Source: Rubrivivax sp. (GTDB lineage: Bacteria; Pseudomonadota; Gammaproteobacteria; Burkholderiales; Burkholderiaceae_C). From it: 41,037 nucleotides of DNA. Below are positions 6,876 to 14,939 of the stretch, in pieces. Under the pieces are notes generated by a model. That model was not told the origin of the DNA and made no database searches. It was given only the letters and a program-made list of their open reading frames with translations. The stretch spans positions 1 through 41,037 of the forward strand of contig JALHPF010000042.1 in assembly GCA_022842595.1 (NCBI GenBank), written 5' to 3'. The position numbers and the translations under genes are program-made. Numbering within the stretch: the first letter of the stretch is position 1; each line of letters begins with the position of its first letter.

Positions 6876-9014
6876 ATGTTTGCCGGTGACGCTGACATCG
6901 AACGTGCCGTGGCCGAACTGGGCCTTGCACTGCCCGAGCGCTTGAAGCCGCTGGCGCAGATGGCCTACGACTACCGTTGGTCGTGGTCGGCTGACGGAGC
7001 GGCGGTAATCCGCGCGATCGACCCCGACTGCTGGGAACGCACCCACGCCAACCCGCGACGGCTGCTTACCGAGACCGGTCGCAGGCAGCTCGAGCAAGCT
7101 GACCGGGACTCCGCGTTGACCGACCGCATCGAACGCCTGTCGAGCGAGTTGCGCAACGATCGCCAGCGGCCCTGGCGCGAGGGGGCGTTCAGCCCGCAGC
7201 ATCCGGTGGCCTTCTGCTGCGCCGAGTTCGGTCTGCATGGCTCCTTGCCCATCTACTCCGGCGGGCTGGGCATCTTGGCCGGCGACATCCTGAAGGAGGC
7301 CTCCGACCTGGCCCTGCCGATGGTCGGCGTCGGCCTGATGTACCGCACGGGCTACTTCCACCAGCGCATAGACGTCACCGGCTTCCAGCACGAATACTGG
7401 CTCGACGCCGATCCCGAGCGTCTGCCCTGCGTGAGGGTCACCGGCGCCGATGGGCAGCCTTTGACGGTGACGGTGCCGATCGGCGACGAGGATGTCGTTG
7501 CGCAAGTCTGGCGGGTCGATGTCGGGCGAGTGCCTCTGTATCTGCTCGACACCGACCGTCCAGAGAACAGCCCGCTCGGCCGCTGGGTCACTTCGCGCCT
7601 GTACGAAAGCAATCGTGCGATCCGGCTGGCGCAATACGCCGTGCTTGGCGTGGGCGGCGTGCGCGCGTTGCGCGCGATGGGTATCCAACCCGGTGTCTAC
7701 CACCTCAACGAGGGTCACCCCGCGCTGGGTGTCTTCGAACTGCTCGCGCAGGCCCGGGCCGAACAGCCGACCGGCCACGACGACCTGGCCTGGCGGCGGG
7801 TACGCGGACAGGTCGTGGTCACCACCCATACGCCGGTCGCAGCGGGCAACGAAACCTACCCGCGCGATGAGCTCCTGGCCATGCTGGGCCGCATCGCTGA
7901 CCTGGCGGGCGATCGCGAACGCTTCCTGTCCATGGGCCGCATCGACCCGGACAATCGCGACCAACCCTCGGGCCTGACGGCACTGGCACTGCGCGCCAGC
8001 CGCCACGCCAACGGGGTCAGTCAGCGCCACGGCCAGGTGGCTCGCGGGATGTGGCAGCCTATGTTCCCGGGGCGTGCGGTGGAAGGCGTGCCGATCGACC
8101 ATGTCACCAATGGCGTGCACGTGCCGACCTGGCTACAGGGGCCGATGCGCGAACTGCTCGACCGCCACCTCGGGCCGGGCTGGCTGACGCGTGCCGACCA
8201 GACCGAAACCTGGGCCCCGGTCAACGACATACCTGCCGCCGAGATCTGGGCCGCGCGCTGCGCGGCGCGCCGGCAACTCGTCGAAATGATCACCGGCCGC
8301 GCTATCGGTGACCGTCTGCGCCGGGGCGAGCCGCTCGACTACGCGTCGGCCGCCAACAACGGCTTTGACAACGGGCGGTTGACGATCGGCTTCGCGCGTC
8401 GGCTGGCAACCTACAAGCGGCTGCACCTGGTGGCGCTGGCGCCCGAGCGCGCGATCGCGCTCGTCGGCGGCGAACGCCCGGTGCAGTTTGTCTTTGCCGG
8501 CAAGGCCCATCCCGCCGACCACGAGGCGAAAGAAGTGGTGCGCCGGCTGTTTGCGCTCAAGGGCTTCCCCAGCGTTTCGGGGCGCGCTGCTTTCCTGGAG
8601 GATTACGACATGGCGCTCGCCGGCCAATTGGTGAGGGGCTGCGACCTCTGGGTCAACCTGCCACGGCCGCCGCTCGAGGCCAGCGGTACCAGCGGGATGA
8701 AGTCGGTGCTCGGCGGCGGCCTGCAGCTGTCCGTGCTGGACGGCTGGTGGGCGGAAGCCTACGACGGTGGCAACGGCTGGGCGATCGACGGCCATGTGGA
8801 CGCCGACCACCAGGCGCAGGACCAGCGCGACGCCAATGCGTTGTTCGAACTGCTCGAGAGGCAAGTGGTGCCGATGTTCCACGAGCGCGATGCGGAGGGC
8901 GTCCCGCAACGCTGGGTGGCGATGATTCGGCGCAGTCTGGTGACCAACGGACCGCGCTTCTCGGCCACGCGCATGCTGCGCGAGTATGCCGACCGGATCT
9001 ACTGCAACGGTTGA
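6876..9014 (+). CDS. glgP: Alpha-glucan phosphorylase (GT35)
   Basis: Cytosolic enzyme that releases glucose-1-phosphate from glycogen or maltodextrin by phosphorolysis, 712 aa, the short 'alpha-glucan family phosphorylase' type rather than the 800-plus residue E. coli form. Seen: FCCAEFGLHGSLPIYSGGLGILAGD (substrate/phosphate region), YHLNEGHPAL, VVTTHTPVAAGNE, FARRLATYKR, and the pyridoxal-phosphate site EASGTSGMKSVLGGG with the PLP lysine at 609. The start at 6876 has AGGGGAGGAG at 6861-6870; ATGs at 6849 and 6852 lack a ribosome site. No other glycogen gene (glgA, glgB, glgC, malQ) is within the window, so it is an isolated copy inside an accessory block. Catalytic residues look complete. 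Confidence 0.92.
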   Translation: MFAGDADIERAVAELGLALPERLKPLAQMAYDYRWSWSADGAAVIRAIDPDCWERTHANPRRLLTETGRRQLEQADRDSALTDRIERLSSELRNDRQRPWREGAFSPQHPVAFCCAEFGLHGSLPIYSGGLGILAGDILKEASDLALPMVGVGLMYRTGYFHQRIDVTGFQHEYWLDADPERLPCVRVTGADGQPLTVTVPIGDEDVVAQVWRVDVGRVPLYLLDTDRPENSPLGRWVTSRLYESNRAIRLAQYAVLGVGGVRALRAMGIQPGVYHLNEGHPALGVFELLAQARAEQPTGHDDLAWRRVRGQVVVTTHTPVAAGNETYPRDELLAMLGRIADLAGDRERFLSMGRIDPDNRDQPSGLTALALRASRHANGVSQRHGQVARGMWQPMFPGRAVEGVPIDHVTNGVHVPTWLQGPMRELLDRHLGPGWLTRADQTETWAPVNDIPAAEIWAARCAARRQLVEMITGRAIGDRLRRGEPLDYASAANNGFDNGRLTIGFARRLATYKRLHLVALAPERAIALVGGERPVQFVFAGKAHPADHEAKEVVRRLFALKGFPSVSGRAAFLEDYDMALAGQLVRGCDLWVNLPRPPLEASGTSGMKSVLGGGLQLSVLDGWWAEAYDGGNGWAIDGHVDADHQAQDQRDANALFELLERQVVPMFHERDAEGVPQRWVAMIRRSLVTNGPRFSATRMLREYADRIYCNG

Positions 9015-9459
9015 CGAGCGCCCAGCGGACGCAGGTCGAATCAAGACCAGGCAACGGCGCGGCCCTCTTTGGCCCTTTTCGGCCCGATTCGGCGCTCGCA
9101 CGTCTGCATGCGGACCTTGCTCGCGGGCGGTGCCGTGTCATCTTCGAGAGGGTCATCGTTTCCCTCGCCCATGAAGCAGCGCAGTCGGCGGCGTGCGATG
9201 AATCCCGGCTTGTGCGTGGCGACCGCCGCAGCGACTGCGAAAAGATCGTGCGCCGAACCCGGGCACGCGGGGCCGGAACGTTCGACGAGGTCCGTCGCGG
9301 GGATCAAAATGCGGTTCGTCCTGGGTCCAGGCATCGCCACCTCGACACCACTGGCCTCATGGCCCAGGAGATCGCGGTCGAACCCGCCGAGCACCTGTCC
9401 AGTCAATCCCCTGCGGCCTGTGCCCCCACGGGCCGGTCGCCCAGCTCAGGAGACACGCC
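9015..9459. other. 445-bp stretch without a recognised gene
   Basis: Frames on both strands are low-complexity Arg/Ala/Pro-rich shadows with no ribosome site. I see no repeat, terminator with T-run, or attC-like core here. A promoter for the following small gene could lie in the last 100 bases but cannot be pinned down. The only clear signal is AGGAGA at 9448-9453, which belongs to the next gene. Confidence 0.5.
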
Positions 9460-9819
9460 ATGCCCAGCCTCGATGCCGTCTTCACCGAACTGCGTTCGAT
9501 CATGGCGCCCTATGCCGCCCAGATGGACGCGAAGAAAGACGATGCTTCGGAGCTCTACGTCGACACCCGCTTCGTCCAGAAGAACAAGAAGCCCTTGTTC
9601 TTCGGCGCGGTGCAGATGAAGAAGGCCTACGTCAGCTTCCACCTGATGCCCGTCTACGCCAAGCCCGAACTGCTGGAAGGGCTGTCGCCGGCGTTGAAGC
9701 AGCGCATGCAGGGCAAGTCGTGCTTCAACTTTGCCGAGGTCGACAAGCCGCTGTTCAAGGAACTGGCCGCGTTGACGAAGGCGGGTTTTGCCAGCTACCA
9801 GGAGCAGGGCTTCGTCTAG
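9460..9819 (+). CDS. Conserved hypothetical protein, DUF1801-like
   Basis: A 119-aa cytosolic protein with no signal or membrane segment. The pattern LYVDTRFVQKNKKPLFFGAVQMKKAYVSFHLMPVYAKPEL...MQGKSCFNFAEVDKPLFKELAALTKAGF recalls the alpha/beta layout of DUF1801 (YdhG-type) proteins, where a short 'KS...F.F' strand is followed by a final helix; the link is only suggestive. AGGAGA at 9448-9453, six bases upstream, sets the ATG start. It is the first of a same-strand train of small-domain genes up to 13646. Function unknown. Confidence 0.75.
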   Translation: MPSLDAVFTELRSIMAPYAAQMDAKKDDASELYVDTRFVQKNKKPLFFGAVQMKKAYVSFHLMPVYAKPELLEGLSPALKQRMQGKSCFNFAEVDKPLFKELAALTKAGFASYQEQGFV

Positions 9820-9865
9820 CCGGGCTGCTGCGCCATTCCCGAACGCTCGCCCACCCGGACACCGC

Positions 9866-10603
9866 ATGCGCATCGCCCTCGTCTCCGACATCCATGGCAA
9901 CCTGCCCGCGCTCGAAGCCGTGGTGGCCGACATCCGCCGGCGTGGCGCCGACCAGATCGTCTGCCTGGGCGACAACGTCTCGGGGCCCTTGTTGCCCAGG
10001 GAAACGGCGCACTACCTGATGGCGTCTGGCTGGACGGTGCTGGCCGGGAATCATGAACGGCAGGTGCTCGAAGTCGAGACCCGAGGGGGTGGCGCTTCCG
10101 ACCGTTATGCGCACGCGCAGTTGACGGCTTCTGAGTTCGACTGGATGAAGTCGCTGCAGCCGCATGTGCAGCCGTCGCCCGGGATCTTCCTGTGCCACGG
10201 CACGCCACGCAGCGACTGCGAACACTTTCTCGAGTCGCCTCGTGGCGGCACGCTGGTGGTGGCCAGCCATGCGGAAATCACCGGCCGGCTGGGTGATGTC
10301 TCGGCGGCACTCGTGGCCTGCGGCCACAGCCATGTGCCGCGCTCCGTTCGGCTGCCCACGGGGCAGCTGTTGGTGAACCCGGGCAGCGTCGGTCTGCAGG
10401 CCTACACCGACGACCACCCTGCGTTCTACGCCATGGAGCAAGGCTCACCCGACGCGCGCTACGCCATCGTCGAAAGCACGCCCGCCGGCTGGGTCTCGTC
10501 GCACCATGCGGTGCCCTACGATCACGGCTCGATGGCGCAGCTGGCCAAGCTGCGCAACCGTCCCGAATGGGAGAACGCACTTTTGAGAGGTTACGTCGAG
10601 TGA
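9866..10603 (+). CDS. Metallophosphoesterase (YfcE/MJ0936-like)
   Basis: Cytosolic calcineurin-like phosphoesterase, 245 aa, probably a phosphodiesterase using two metal ions. All motifs are visible in order: SDIHGN (D-x-H) near residue 8, GDNVSGP near 40, GNHE near 66, CHGTP near 110 and GHSH near 150, followed by LVNPGSVG, which is typical of the subfamily. The start at 9866 fits the family N-terminus MRIALVSDIHGN; the longer frame from 9788 only adds an Arg/Ser-rich shadow. Its stop overlaps the GTG start of the next gene. The natural substrate cannot be read from sequence. Confidence 0.9.
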   Translation: MRIALVSDIHGNLPALEAVVADIRRRGADQIVCLGDNVSGPLLPRETAHYLMASGWTVLAGNHERQVLEVETRGGGASDRYAHAQLTASEFDWMKSLQPHVQPSPGIFLCHGTPRSDCEHFLESPRGGTLVVASHAEITGRLGDVSAALVACGHSHVPRSVRLPTGQLLVNPGSVGLQAYTDDHPAFYAMEQGSPDARYAIVESTPAGWVSSHHAVPYDHGSMAQLAKLRNRPEWENALLRGYVE

Positions 10604-11028
10604 AACCCGAACGCCCGGCCCTGGGCCGCGCCACCGCCCAGCCAGCGGGCCATGCCTTCCCGACCGCCAGGCCGTTGGCCTGGCCAGCGGCGCTGTGCGC
10701 GCTGTTGCTTCTGGCCGCTTGCGCCACGGAACCCGTGGCCACGGTGCCTCGTGCCGTGGCGATGGGCGCCAGTACCTGCACGCAGCCGCCATACCCTGCC
10801 GAAGCCAAGCTGGACGAAGCGCAAGGCTCGACGCAGCTCGAATTCGAGGTGAATCCGCTGGGCAAGGTCACGCGGGTCGTCATCGTCAAGCTCAGCGGCA
10901 ATGGCCCCGGGCACAAGCTGCTGGACGCACTGGCTTTGGAGACCTTGAGCAAGTGCAGCTTTCCGCCGGCGCCAGGCTTTCTTTCTGCGACTTCGCGGGT
11001 TGAATTCGTCTGGCGGCTGAAGGACTGA
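10600..11028 (+). CDS. TonB C-terminal-domain lipoprotein
   Basis: A 142-aa protein starting with GTG at 10600 that overlaps the previous stop (GTGA); GAGAGG lies nine bases upstream. An N-terminal stretch leads to a hydrophobic segment with lipobox-like ALLLLAAC, so it is probably a lipoprotein. The remainder, from CTQPPYPAEAKLDEAQGSTQLEFEVNPLGKVTRVVIVKLSG to SRVEFVWRL, matches the TonB C-terminal domain (PPYPxxA, then V.G.V..V.V..SSG). It lacks the long Pro-rich spacer of true TonB and has no ExbBD neighbours, so energy transduction is doubtful. More likely it is one of the stand-alone periplasmic TonB-fold proteins. Confidence 0.78.
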   Translation: MKPERPALGRATAQPAGHAFPTARPLAWPAALCALLLLAACATEPVATVPRAVAMGASTCTQPPYPAEAKLDEAQGSTQLEFEVNPLGKVTRVVIVKLSGNGPGHKLLDALALETLSKCSFPPAPGFLSATSRVEFVWRLKD

Positions 11029-11057
11029 AGGCGCGGGCCCCGAATCGACGCAGCGCC

Positions 11058-11624
11058 ATGGCCGAACTTGTCCTCGTCGACTACGAACCCGGCTGGCCCT
11101 CGCAGTTTGCCGCGGTGGCCAGCGAGCTGGGCGCCGCCTTCGAAGGCGAAAGCGTTCAGATCGAGCATATCGGCAGCACCGCCGTACCCGGCTTGTGTGC
11201 CAAACCCGTGCTCGACCTATTGCTGGGCGCGCAGGCGCTGGCCGTCATTGAAGACCGTTTGCCGGCACTCGCCAGGCGCGGCTTCGTCTACCGGCCAGAG
11301 CACGAAACAGCGCTGCCCGAACGACGTTACTTCGTGCGTGCCGCGCAAGCCTTGCCGCCGTTTGCGCGCGTGCACCTGCACGCGGTGGTCGTGAACTCGC
11401 GCATCTGGCGGCAGCACATCGCTTTCCGCAACGCGCTGCGCGCCAGCCCGGCCCTGCTGCTGCAGTACGCCGAACTCAAGCGCGCCTTGGCGGCGGCCCA
11501 CTGCCACGACAAGCTGGCCTACACCGACGCCAAGGCGCCGTTCGTCACACGTGTCTTGGCCGCGCAGGCCGCGCCCGCGCCGGCGCGGCGTTGCAGGGCC
11601 GGCAAGACAGACTCGCCCAGATGA
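11058..11624 (+). CDS. GrpB family protein (UPF0157)
   Basis: A 188-aa cytosolic protein of the GrpB/UPF0157 family, which has a nucleotidyltransferase-like fold. Seen: VLVDYEPGWPSQFAAVASEL at the start, then VQIEHIGSTAVPGLCAKPVLDLLLG (the family core with G-S-T-A-V and D-L-L), HLHAVV, and the C-terminal YAELKRALAA...YTDAKAPFVTRVL. The fold resembles aminoglycoside nucleotidyltransferases, but a biochemical role for stand-alone GrpB proteins is not established to my knowledge. Its stop overlaps the next start (ATGA). GrpB genes are frequent passengers of integron cassette arrays and genomic islands, fitting the accessory character of this region. Confidence 0.88.
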   Translation: MAELVLVDYEPGWPSQFAAVASELGAAFEGESVQIEHIGSTAVPGLCAKPVLDLLLGAQALAVIEDRLPALARRGFVYRPEHETALPERRYFVRAAQALPPFARVHLHAVVVNSRIWRQHIAFRNALRASPALLLQYAELKRALAAAHCHDKLAYTDAKAPFVTRVLAAQAAPAPARRCRAGKTDSPR

Positions 11625-12112
11625 CAGCCAAGCAAGCACCACCGCCCATGCTCACATCACGGCCACTGCACCAGGTGCCACGGCTCGCCGCCACTGTGTC
11701 GGGCTGGTTGTTGGCCGAATGGCCGCAGTGGTATGGGCCCGACGGGCCGGGCAACCTGGCGGGTGATGTCCAGGCCTTCGGCCGGTCTGAAACCGAGCTG
11801 CCCGTCGGCTTCGTCGTCTTCAGCGGCAGCGAAGCCATCGGTTTTGCTGCGCTGAAGCAGGAGTCCATCGCCAGCCACAAGCACCTGTCGCCGTGGGCCG
11901 CAGCAGGCGTCGTGCTGCCGCAATACCGAGGCCGGGGTGTTGGCGCCTTTCTCTTGCAGGCCATGGTGGCGCATGCCGGCCGATTGGGGTACGCGCAGGT
12001 GTACTGCGGAACGAGCACCGCCGCGTCAATGCTGCAGAGGGCCGGCTGGCAGTTGCATGAGCAGATCGTTCACGCGGGCCAACCGATGGGCATCTACCGC
12101 AGTGGCGGCTGA
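11621..12112 (+). CDS. GNAT-family N-acetyltransferase
   Basis: A 163-aa GCN5-related acetyltransferase that would transfer an acetyl group from acetyl-CoA to an unknown amine. The acetyl-CoA site shows as VVLPQYRGRGVGAFLLQAMVAHAGRLGY, with the R-G-x-G-V-G loop. The preceding strand GFVVFSGSEAIGFAALKQES is also typical. The C-terminal strand ends in QIVHAGQPMGIYR. The start at 11621 overlaps the GrpB stop by four bases, so the two are translationally coupled; an upstream ATG at 11591 lies inside grpB. Substrate unknown. Confidence 0.85.
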   Translation: MTAKQAPPPMLTSRPLHQVPRLAATVSGWLLAEWPQWYGPDGPGNLAGDVQAFGRSETELPVGFVVFSGSEAIGFAALKQESIASHKHLSPWAAAGVVLPQYRGRGVGAFLLQAMVAHAGRLGYAQVYCGTSTAASMLQRAGWQLHEQIVHAGQPMGIYRSGG

Positions 12113-12226
12113 CAGGTTCGCGGAAACCCGGGTGGCCGCGATGTCGATCGGCGCCATGGACCTTCGTCGTGGAACACGGGGCGCCGCGGTTTCTCGTGAA
12201 GCAGCCTCTCAGCCAAGGAGTCAACG

Positions 12227-12634
12227 TTGAAGATCACCATCGAAGCCCTCGTCCATGCCCCGATCGACGCGGTGTGGAAGGCCTGGACGACGCCCGCCGA
12301 CATCGTCCAGTGGAACGCTGCGTCGGACGACTGGCATACGACCAGGGCAGCGGTCGACCTTCGGACCGGTGGTGCCTTCTCGTCGCGCATGGAAGCGAAA
12401 GACGGCAGCTTCGGCTTCGACTTCGCCGGAACCTACACCGCCGTCGTGACGAACGAGTTGCTCGAATGCGCGCTCGGGGAACGGAGTCTCCGGATCGAAT
12501 TCGTGGCTGTGCCCGACGGCGTGATCGTCCGCGAGACTTTCGACGCTGAAGCCAGTCATTCGATCGAGCAGCAACGCCAGGGCTGGCAGGCCATCCTGGA
12601 CAGGTTCGCCCGGCACGTGGAACGCCAGCGCTGA
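12227..12634 (+). CDS. AHSA1/SRPBCC-domain protein
   Basis: A 135-aa START-fold protein of the AHSA1 (activator of Hsp90 ATPase homologue) type: MKITIEALVHAPIDAVWKAWTTPADIVQWNA at the start, a central DLRTGGAFSSRMEAKDGSFGFDFAGTYTAV, and the C-terminal helix SIEQQRQGWQAILDRFARHVE. Such bacterial proteins bind small hydrophobic ligands, and most have no known role; a true Hsp90 function is unlikely. The start is TTG at 12227, chosen because AAGGAG lies six bases upstream at 12215-12220. An ATG cannot replace it without losing the first strand of the fold. Confidence 0.88.
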   Translation: MKITIEALVHAPIDAVWKAWTTPADIVQWNAASDDWHTTRAAVDLRTGGAFSSRMEAKDGSFGFDFAGTYTAVVTNELLECALGERSLRIEFVAVPDGVIVRETFDAEASHSIEQQRQGWQAILDRFARHVERQR

Positions 12635-12703
12635 CCCGGGCGCCGCCGAAACCTGCCCGGCCTTCCAGCCTTGCTTCGGGCAGAAACAGGCACAGAAACA
12701 GGC

Positions 12704-13051
12704 ATGCCCTTCCCATCGCACGAGGCCTACTTCGCGGCACAACCGGCACACCTGCGTGCCCGGCTCGAACAGATTCAGCAGGCAGTCGAGCGGCAGGTTC
12801 CCGGGGCGACGAGGACCATCCGCTACAACCTGCCTGCGTTCAGGCAGGCACGCAGCTTCTTCTACTTTGCCGCCTTCAAGCGTCACATCGGCGTGTTTCC
12901 GCCAGTCACGCAGGACCTCGAGCTCATCCGGGAGACCGAGGCCTTTCGCGGGCCGAAGGGCAACCTGTCCTTCGCCCACGACCAGGAACTGCCCCTGCCC
13001 CTCATCGGAAGAGTCGCCCAGGCCCTGGCCTTGCAGTACGGTGGCCGATGA
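12704..13051 (+). CDS. DUF1801 (YdhG-like) protein
   Basis: A 115-aa cytosolic protein with the DUF1801 pattern: YFAAQPAHLRARLEQIQQAVERQVPGATRTIRYNLPAFR, then SFFYFAAFKRHIGVFPP, then FRGPKGNLSFAHDQELPLPLIGRVAQALALQ. The fold is frataxin-like, and biochemical function is generally unknown. The ATG at 12704 begins MPFPSHEAYFA; a longer frame starting at 12671 is possible but has no ribosome site. It follows the AHSA1 gene by 69 bases on the same strand. DUF1801, AHSA1 and DinB genes often travel together in accessory DNA. Confidence 0.88.
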   Translation: MPFPSHEAYFAAQPAHLRARLEQIQQAVERQVPGATRTIRYNLPAFRQARSFFYFAAFKRHIGVFPPVTQDLELIRETEAFRGPKGNLSFAHDQELPLPLIGRVAQALALQYGGR

Positions 13052-13127
13052 CGCCAGCCCGGATGAAGGCCGCAGGCACGTGGTGCATCATCCCGGGCAG
13101 GCCGACCCACCACCACCGTCATTCGCC

Positions 13128-13646
13128 ATGAACACCCTCGAGACACTCTTCGCGCAGAAGTCCTGGGCCAACAACGAACTCTTCGGTGTGCTCGCCGCCA
13201 TCCCGGCAGGACAGAACGAGCCCGAGCTGCACGCCGCCATCCGCATGCTCAATCACATCCATGTGGTCGACCGCATCTTCCAGGCGCATCTGCTGGGCCA
13301 GCCGCACGGCTATTCGGCCACCAACACCGAGGCCACGCCAGCGCTCGGTGAACTCGAGTTCAACGTGGCCGAAACCGACGCTTGGTTCGAGCATTACGCC
13401 GCCGCCATTTCTGCCGAACAGATGCAGCAGCGCATCGAATTCCAGTTCACCGACGGCGATGCCGGCACCATGACGCGCGAGGAAATTCTGGCCCACGTCA
13501 TCACCCACGGGTCGTACCACCGGGGCAACGTCGGCCAGATGCTCAAGGCCATCTCCGTGGCCCCACCACGCGATCTGTACACGAAGTTCCTGCATCTCAG
13601 CGAGCCGGGGCGCAGGCAGGCGCGTGTCGCTCAGCAGATCGCATGA
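13128..13646 (+). CDS. DinB-family protein
   Basis: A 172-aa four-helix-bundle protein of the DinB superfamily. It starts MNTLETLFAQKSWANNELFGVL and carries the three histidine positions expected for the divalent metal site: His in AAIRMLNHIHVVDRIFQAHLLG and the pair in LAHVITHGSYHRGNVGQML. Family members include thiol-transferases that use mycothiol or bacillithiol, but many have no known reaction, and the DNA-damage link is historical. The start at 13128 fits the family N-terminus; upstream in-frame sequence is a shadow of the DUF1801 gene. The stop overlaps the next start (ATGA). Confidence 0.87.
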   Translation: MNTLETLFAQKSWANNELFGVLAAIPAGQNEPELHAAIRMLNHIHVVDRIFQAHLLGQPHGYSATNTEATPALGELEFNVAETDAWFEHYAAAISAEQMQQRIEFQFTDGDAGTMTREEILAHVITHGSYHRGNVGQMLKAISVAPPRDLYTKFLHLSEPGRRQARVAQQIA

Positions 13647-14290
13647 CGCACCACCGCGGCACGGCACGGGACGGCACCCAGCGCCTTTGCGCCGCCTGGC
13701 GCGTGGCGTTGCTGGCCGGCCTGGTCGGCATGGCAGCCTGTGCGGGGCCGCTGCCAGCGGTGCAATGGCTGCACCTGCCGGCGCAAGCCCCCGGGCCCGT
13801 GCTGCCGCCGGCCGCCGCCAGCGGCTCCGCTGCCATGGCCGTGCAGCTGGTGGGTGCCGTCGGTCTGCCCGGGCATCTGGACCGCAGCGCCCTGCTCGTG
13901 CCCCAGGGCGCGGCCAGCCTGCAGCCGCTGGGCACGACACGCTGGGCCGAGCCCTTGCGCGACGCCGTGCCGCGCCTGCTTCGGGCCGACCTGGCCTTGC
14001 GGCTGGGCGCACCGGTGTGGGCTTCACCCTTGCCGCCGGGTGTGCCGCCGCCCCTGCAACTGCGCATCGAGCTGCAGGCGCTGGACGTGGCGCCCAGCCT
14101 GCGCAGCGTGCGGCTGCAGGCGCGCTGGACGCTGGCCGACCCGCAGGCCGCACGCGAGCCCGGCATCTTCGAGGCGCAGTTCGACACGCCTGCCGCCGGC
14201 AGCGATGCCGACGCACTGGCCCAGGCACACCGGCAGGCGCTGTGGACGCTGTCGGCCCAGGTGGCGGCCAGCGTGGTGGGCTGGCGCTAG
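13643..14290 (+). CDS. PqiC/ABC_trans_aux family lipoprotein
   Basis: A 215-aa outer-membrane lipoprotein of the ABC-type transport auxiliary family (PqiC/YmbA type), the partner of MCE transporters. A signal peptide ends in a lipobox (LVGMAAC). The mature part shows the family path: MAVQLVGAVGLPGHLDRSALLVPQGAASLQPLGTTRWAEPLRDAVPRLLRADLALRLGA, then LQLRIELQALDVAPSLRSVRLQARWTL and an Ala-rich C-terminal helix. The ATG at 13643 overlaps the DinB stop. In many betaproteobacteria this gene directly follows mlaD; here mlaD ends at 2706, so this is probably the displaced last gene of the same operon. That link is inferred from family context. Confidence 0.8.
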   Translation: MTHHRGTARDGTQRLCAAWRVALLAGLVGMAACAGPLPAVQWLHLPAQAPGPVLPPAAASGSAAMAVQLVGAVGLPGHLDRSALLVPQGAASLQPLGTTRWAEPLRDAVPRLLRADLALRLGAPVWASPLPPGVPPPLQLRIELQALDVAPSLRSVRLQARWTLADPQAAREPGIFEAQFDTPAAGSDADALAQAHRQALWTLSAQVAASVVGWR

Positions 14291-14315
14291 GCCTCGCTCG
14301 GCCCGCTCGCTGCGC

Positions 14316-14939
14316 CTACTTCGGCGCGGCCTTCGAGGCCGCCACCAGGCGCGCCAGTTCCTCGCCGCTCTTGTAGTGCGGCACACGCAGCACCATGCGC
14401 TTGCTGCGCTGCCACAGGCTGTTGCTGCCGGCCACTTCGCCGGCCCAGTACTGGTCGGCCAGGCGCCGATTGCCGGCCACGTCCAGCTCGAAGGCCTCCA
14501 GCGAACTGCGGCCGCCGAAGATGTACAGCTTGCCGTCGATCAGTCGCCAGGTGTCGGCATCGCCGCCCCAGGGGATGCCGTAGACGATGCCATTGGCGCA
14601 ATAGCCACCGTATTGCGGCAGATATCTCTGCGGCGCGGCGTCGAACAGCGCCTTGTTCGCAGCGCTGGCGAAGTGGAAGTTCACGCCTTCGTAGACGCTG
14701 CTGAAGCGCGCGTCGCCCTGGCTGTAGCGGCCTTCGGTGAAGTAGGCCACCAGGTCGGCGCCCTTGAGCATCAGCCGGTCGGCGCCGGGTACGGTGACGG
14801 CGTTCACGGGCCGCAGCGCACCGCTTGGGTTCTGCGCGGTCATTGCGCCGCAGCCGGCCAGCAGCGCGGCGGAAACCGACAGGGCCAGGGCCAGGCCGCG
14901 GCCGCGCTTCGAGGTGGTGGAATTCATCGTCGTGGTCAC
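14316..14939 (-). CDS. YHS-domain lipoprotein
   Basis: A 207-aa protein with an N-terminal signal ending in a lipobox (ALLAGC), so probably membrane-anchored outside the cytosol. The YHS-type segment runs from VPGADRLMLKGADLVAYFTEGRYSQGDARFSSVYEGVNFHFAS to FDAAPQRYLPQYGGYCANGI, the arrangement seen in secreted YHS proteins linked with metal binding. The start is GTG at 14939, overlapping the ATP-grasp stop; an internal ATG at 14927 is an alternative. It is the last gene of a three-gene minus-strand unit and converges on the PqiC-type gene with a 25-bp gap. Confidence 0.82.
   Translation of the reverse strand: MTTTMNSTTSKRGRGLALALSVSAALLAGCGAMTAQNPSGALRPVNAVTVPGADRLMLKGADLVAYFTEGRYSQGDARFSSVYEGVNFHFASAANKALFDAAPQRYLPQYGGYCANGIVYGIPWGGDADTWRLIDGKLYIFGGRSSLEAFELDVAGNRRLADQYWAGEVAGSNSLWQRSKRMVLRVPHYKSGEELARLVAASKAAPK

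Noticed and set aside
6186..8120. 644-codon minus-strand open frame
   Set aside because: It covers the phosphorylase and TerB-like genes in antisense. Its composition is typical of a GC shadow and the plus-strand genes are clear.
9041..9406. Minus-strand 121-codon frame between phosphorylase and the next gene
   Set aside because: No ribosome site or recognisable domain; probably chance in high-GC DNA.
10600..11028. Functional TonB energy transducer
   Set aside because: No proline-rich spacer and no ExbB/ExbD nearby; only the C-terminal fold is present.
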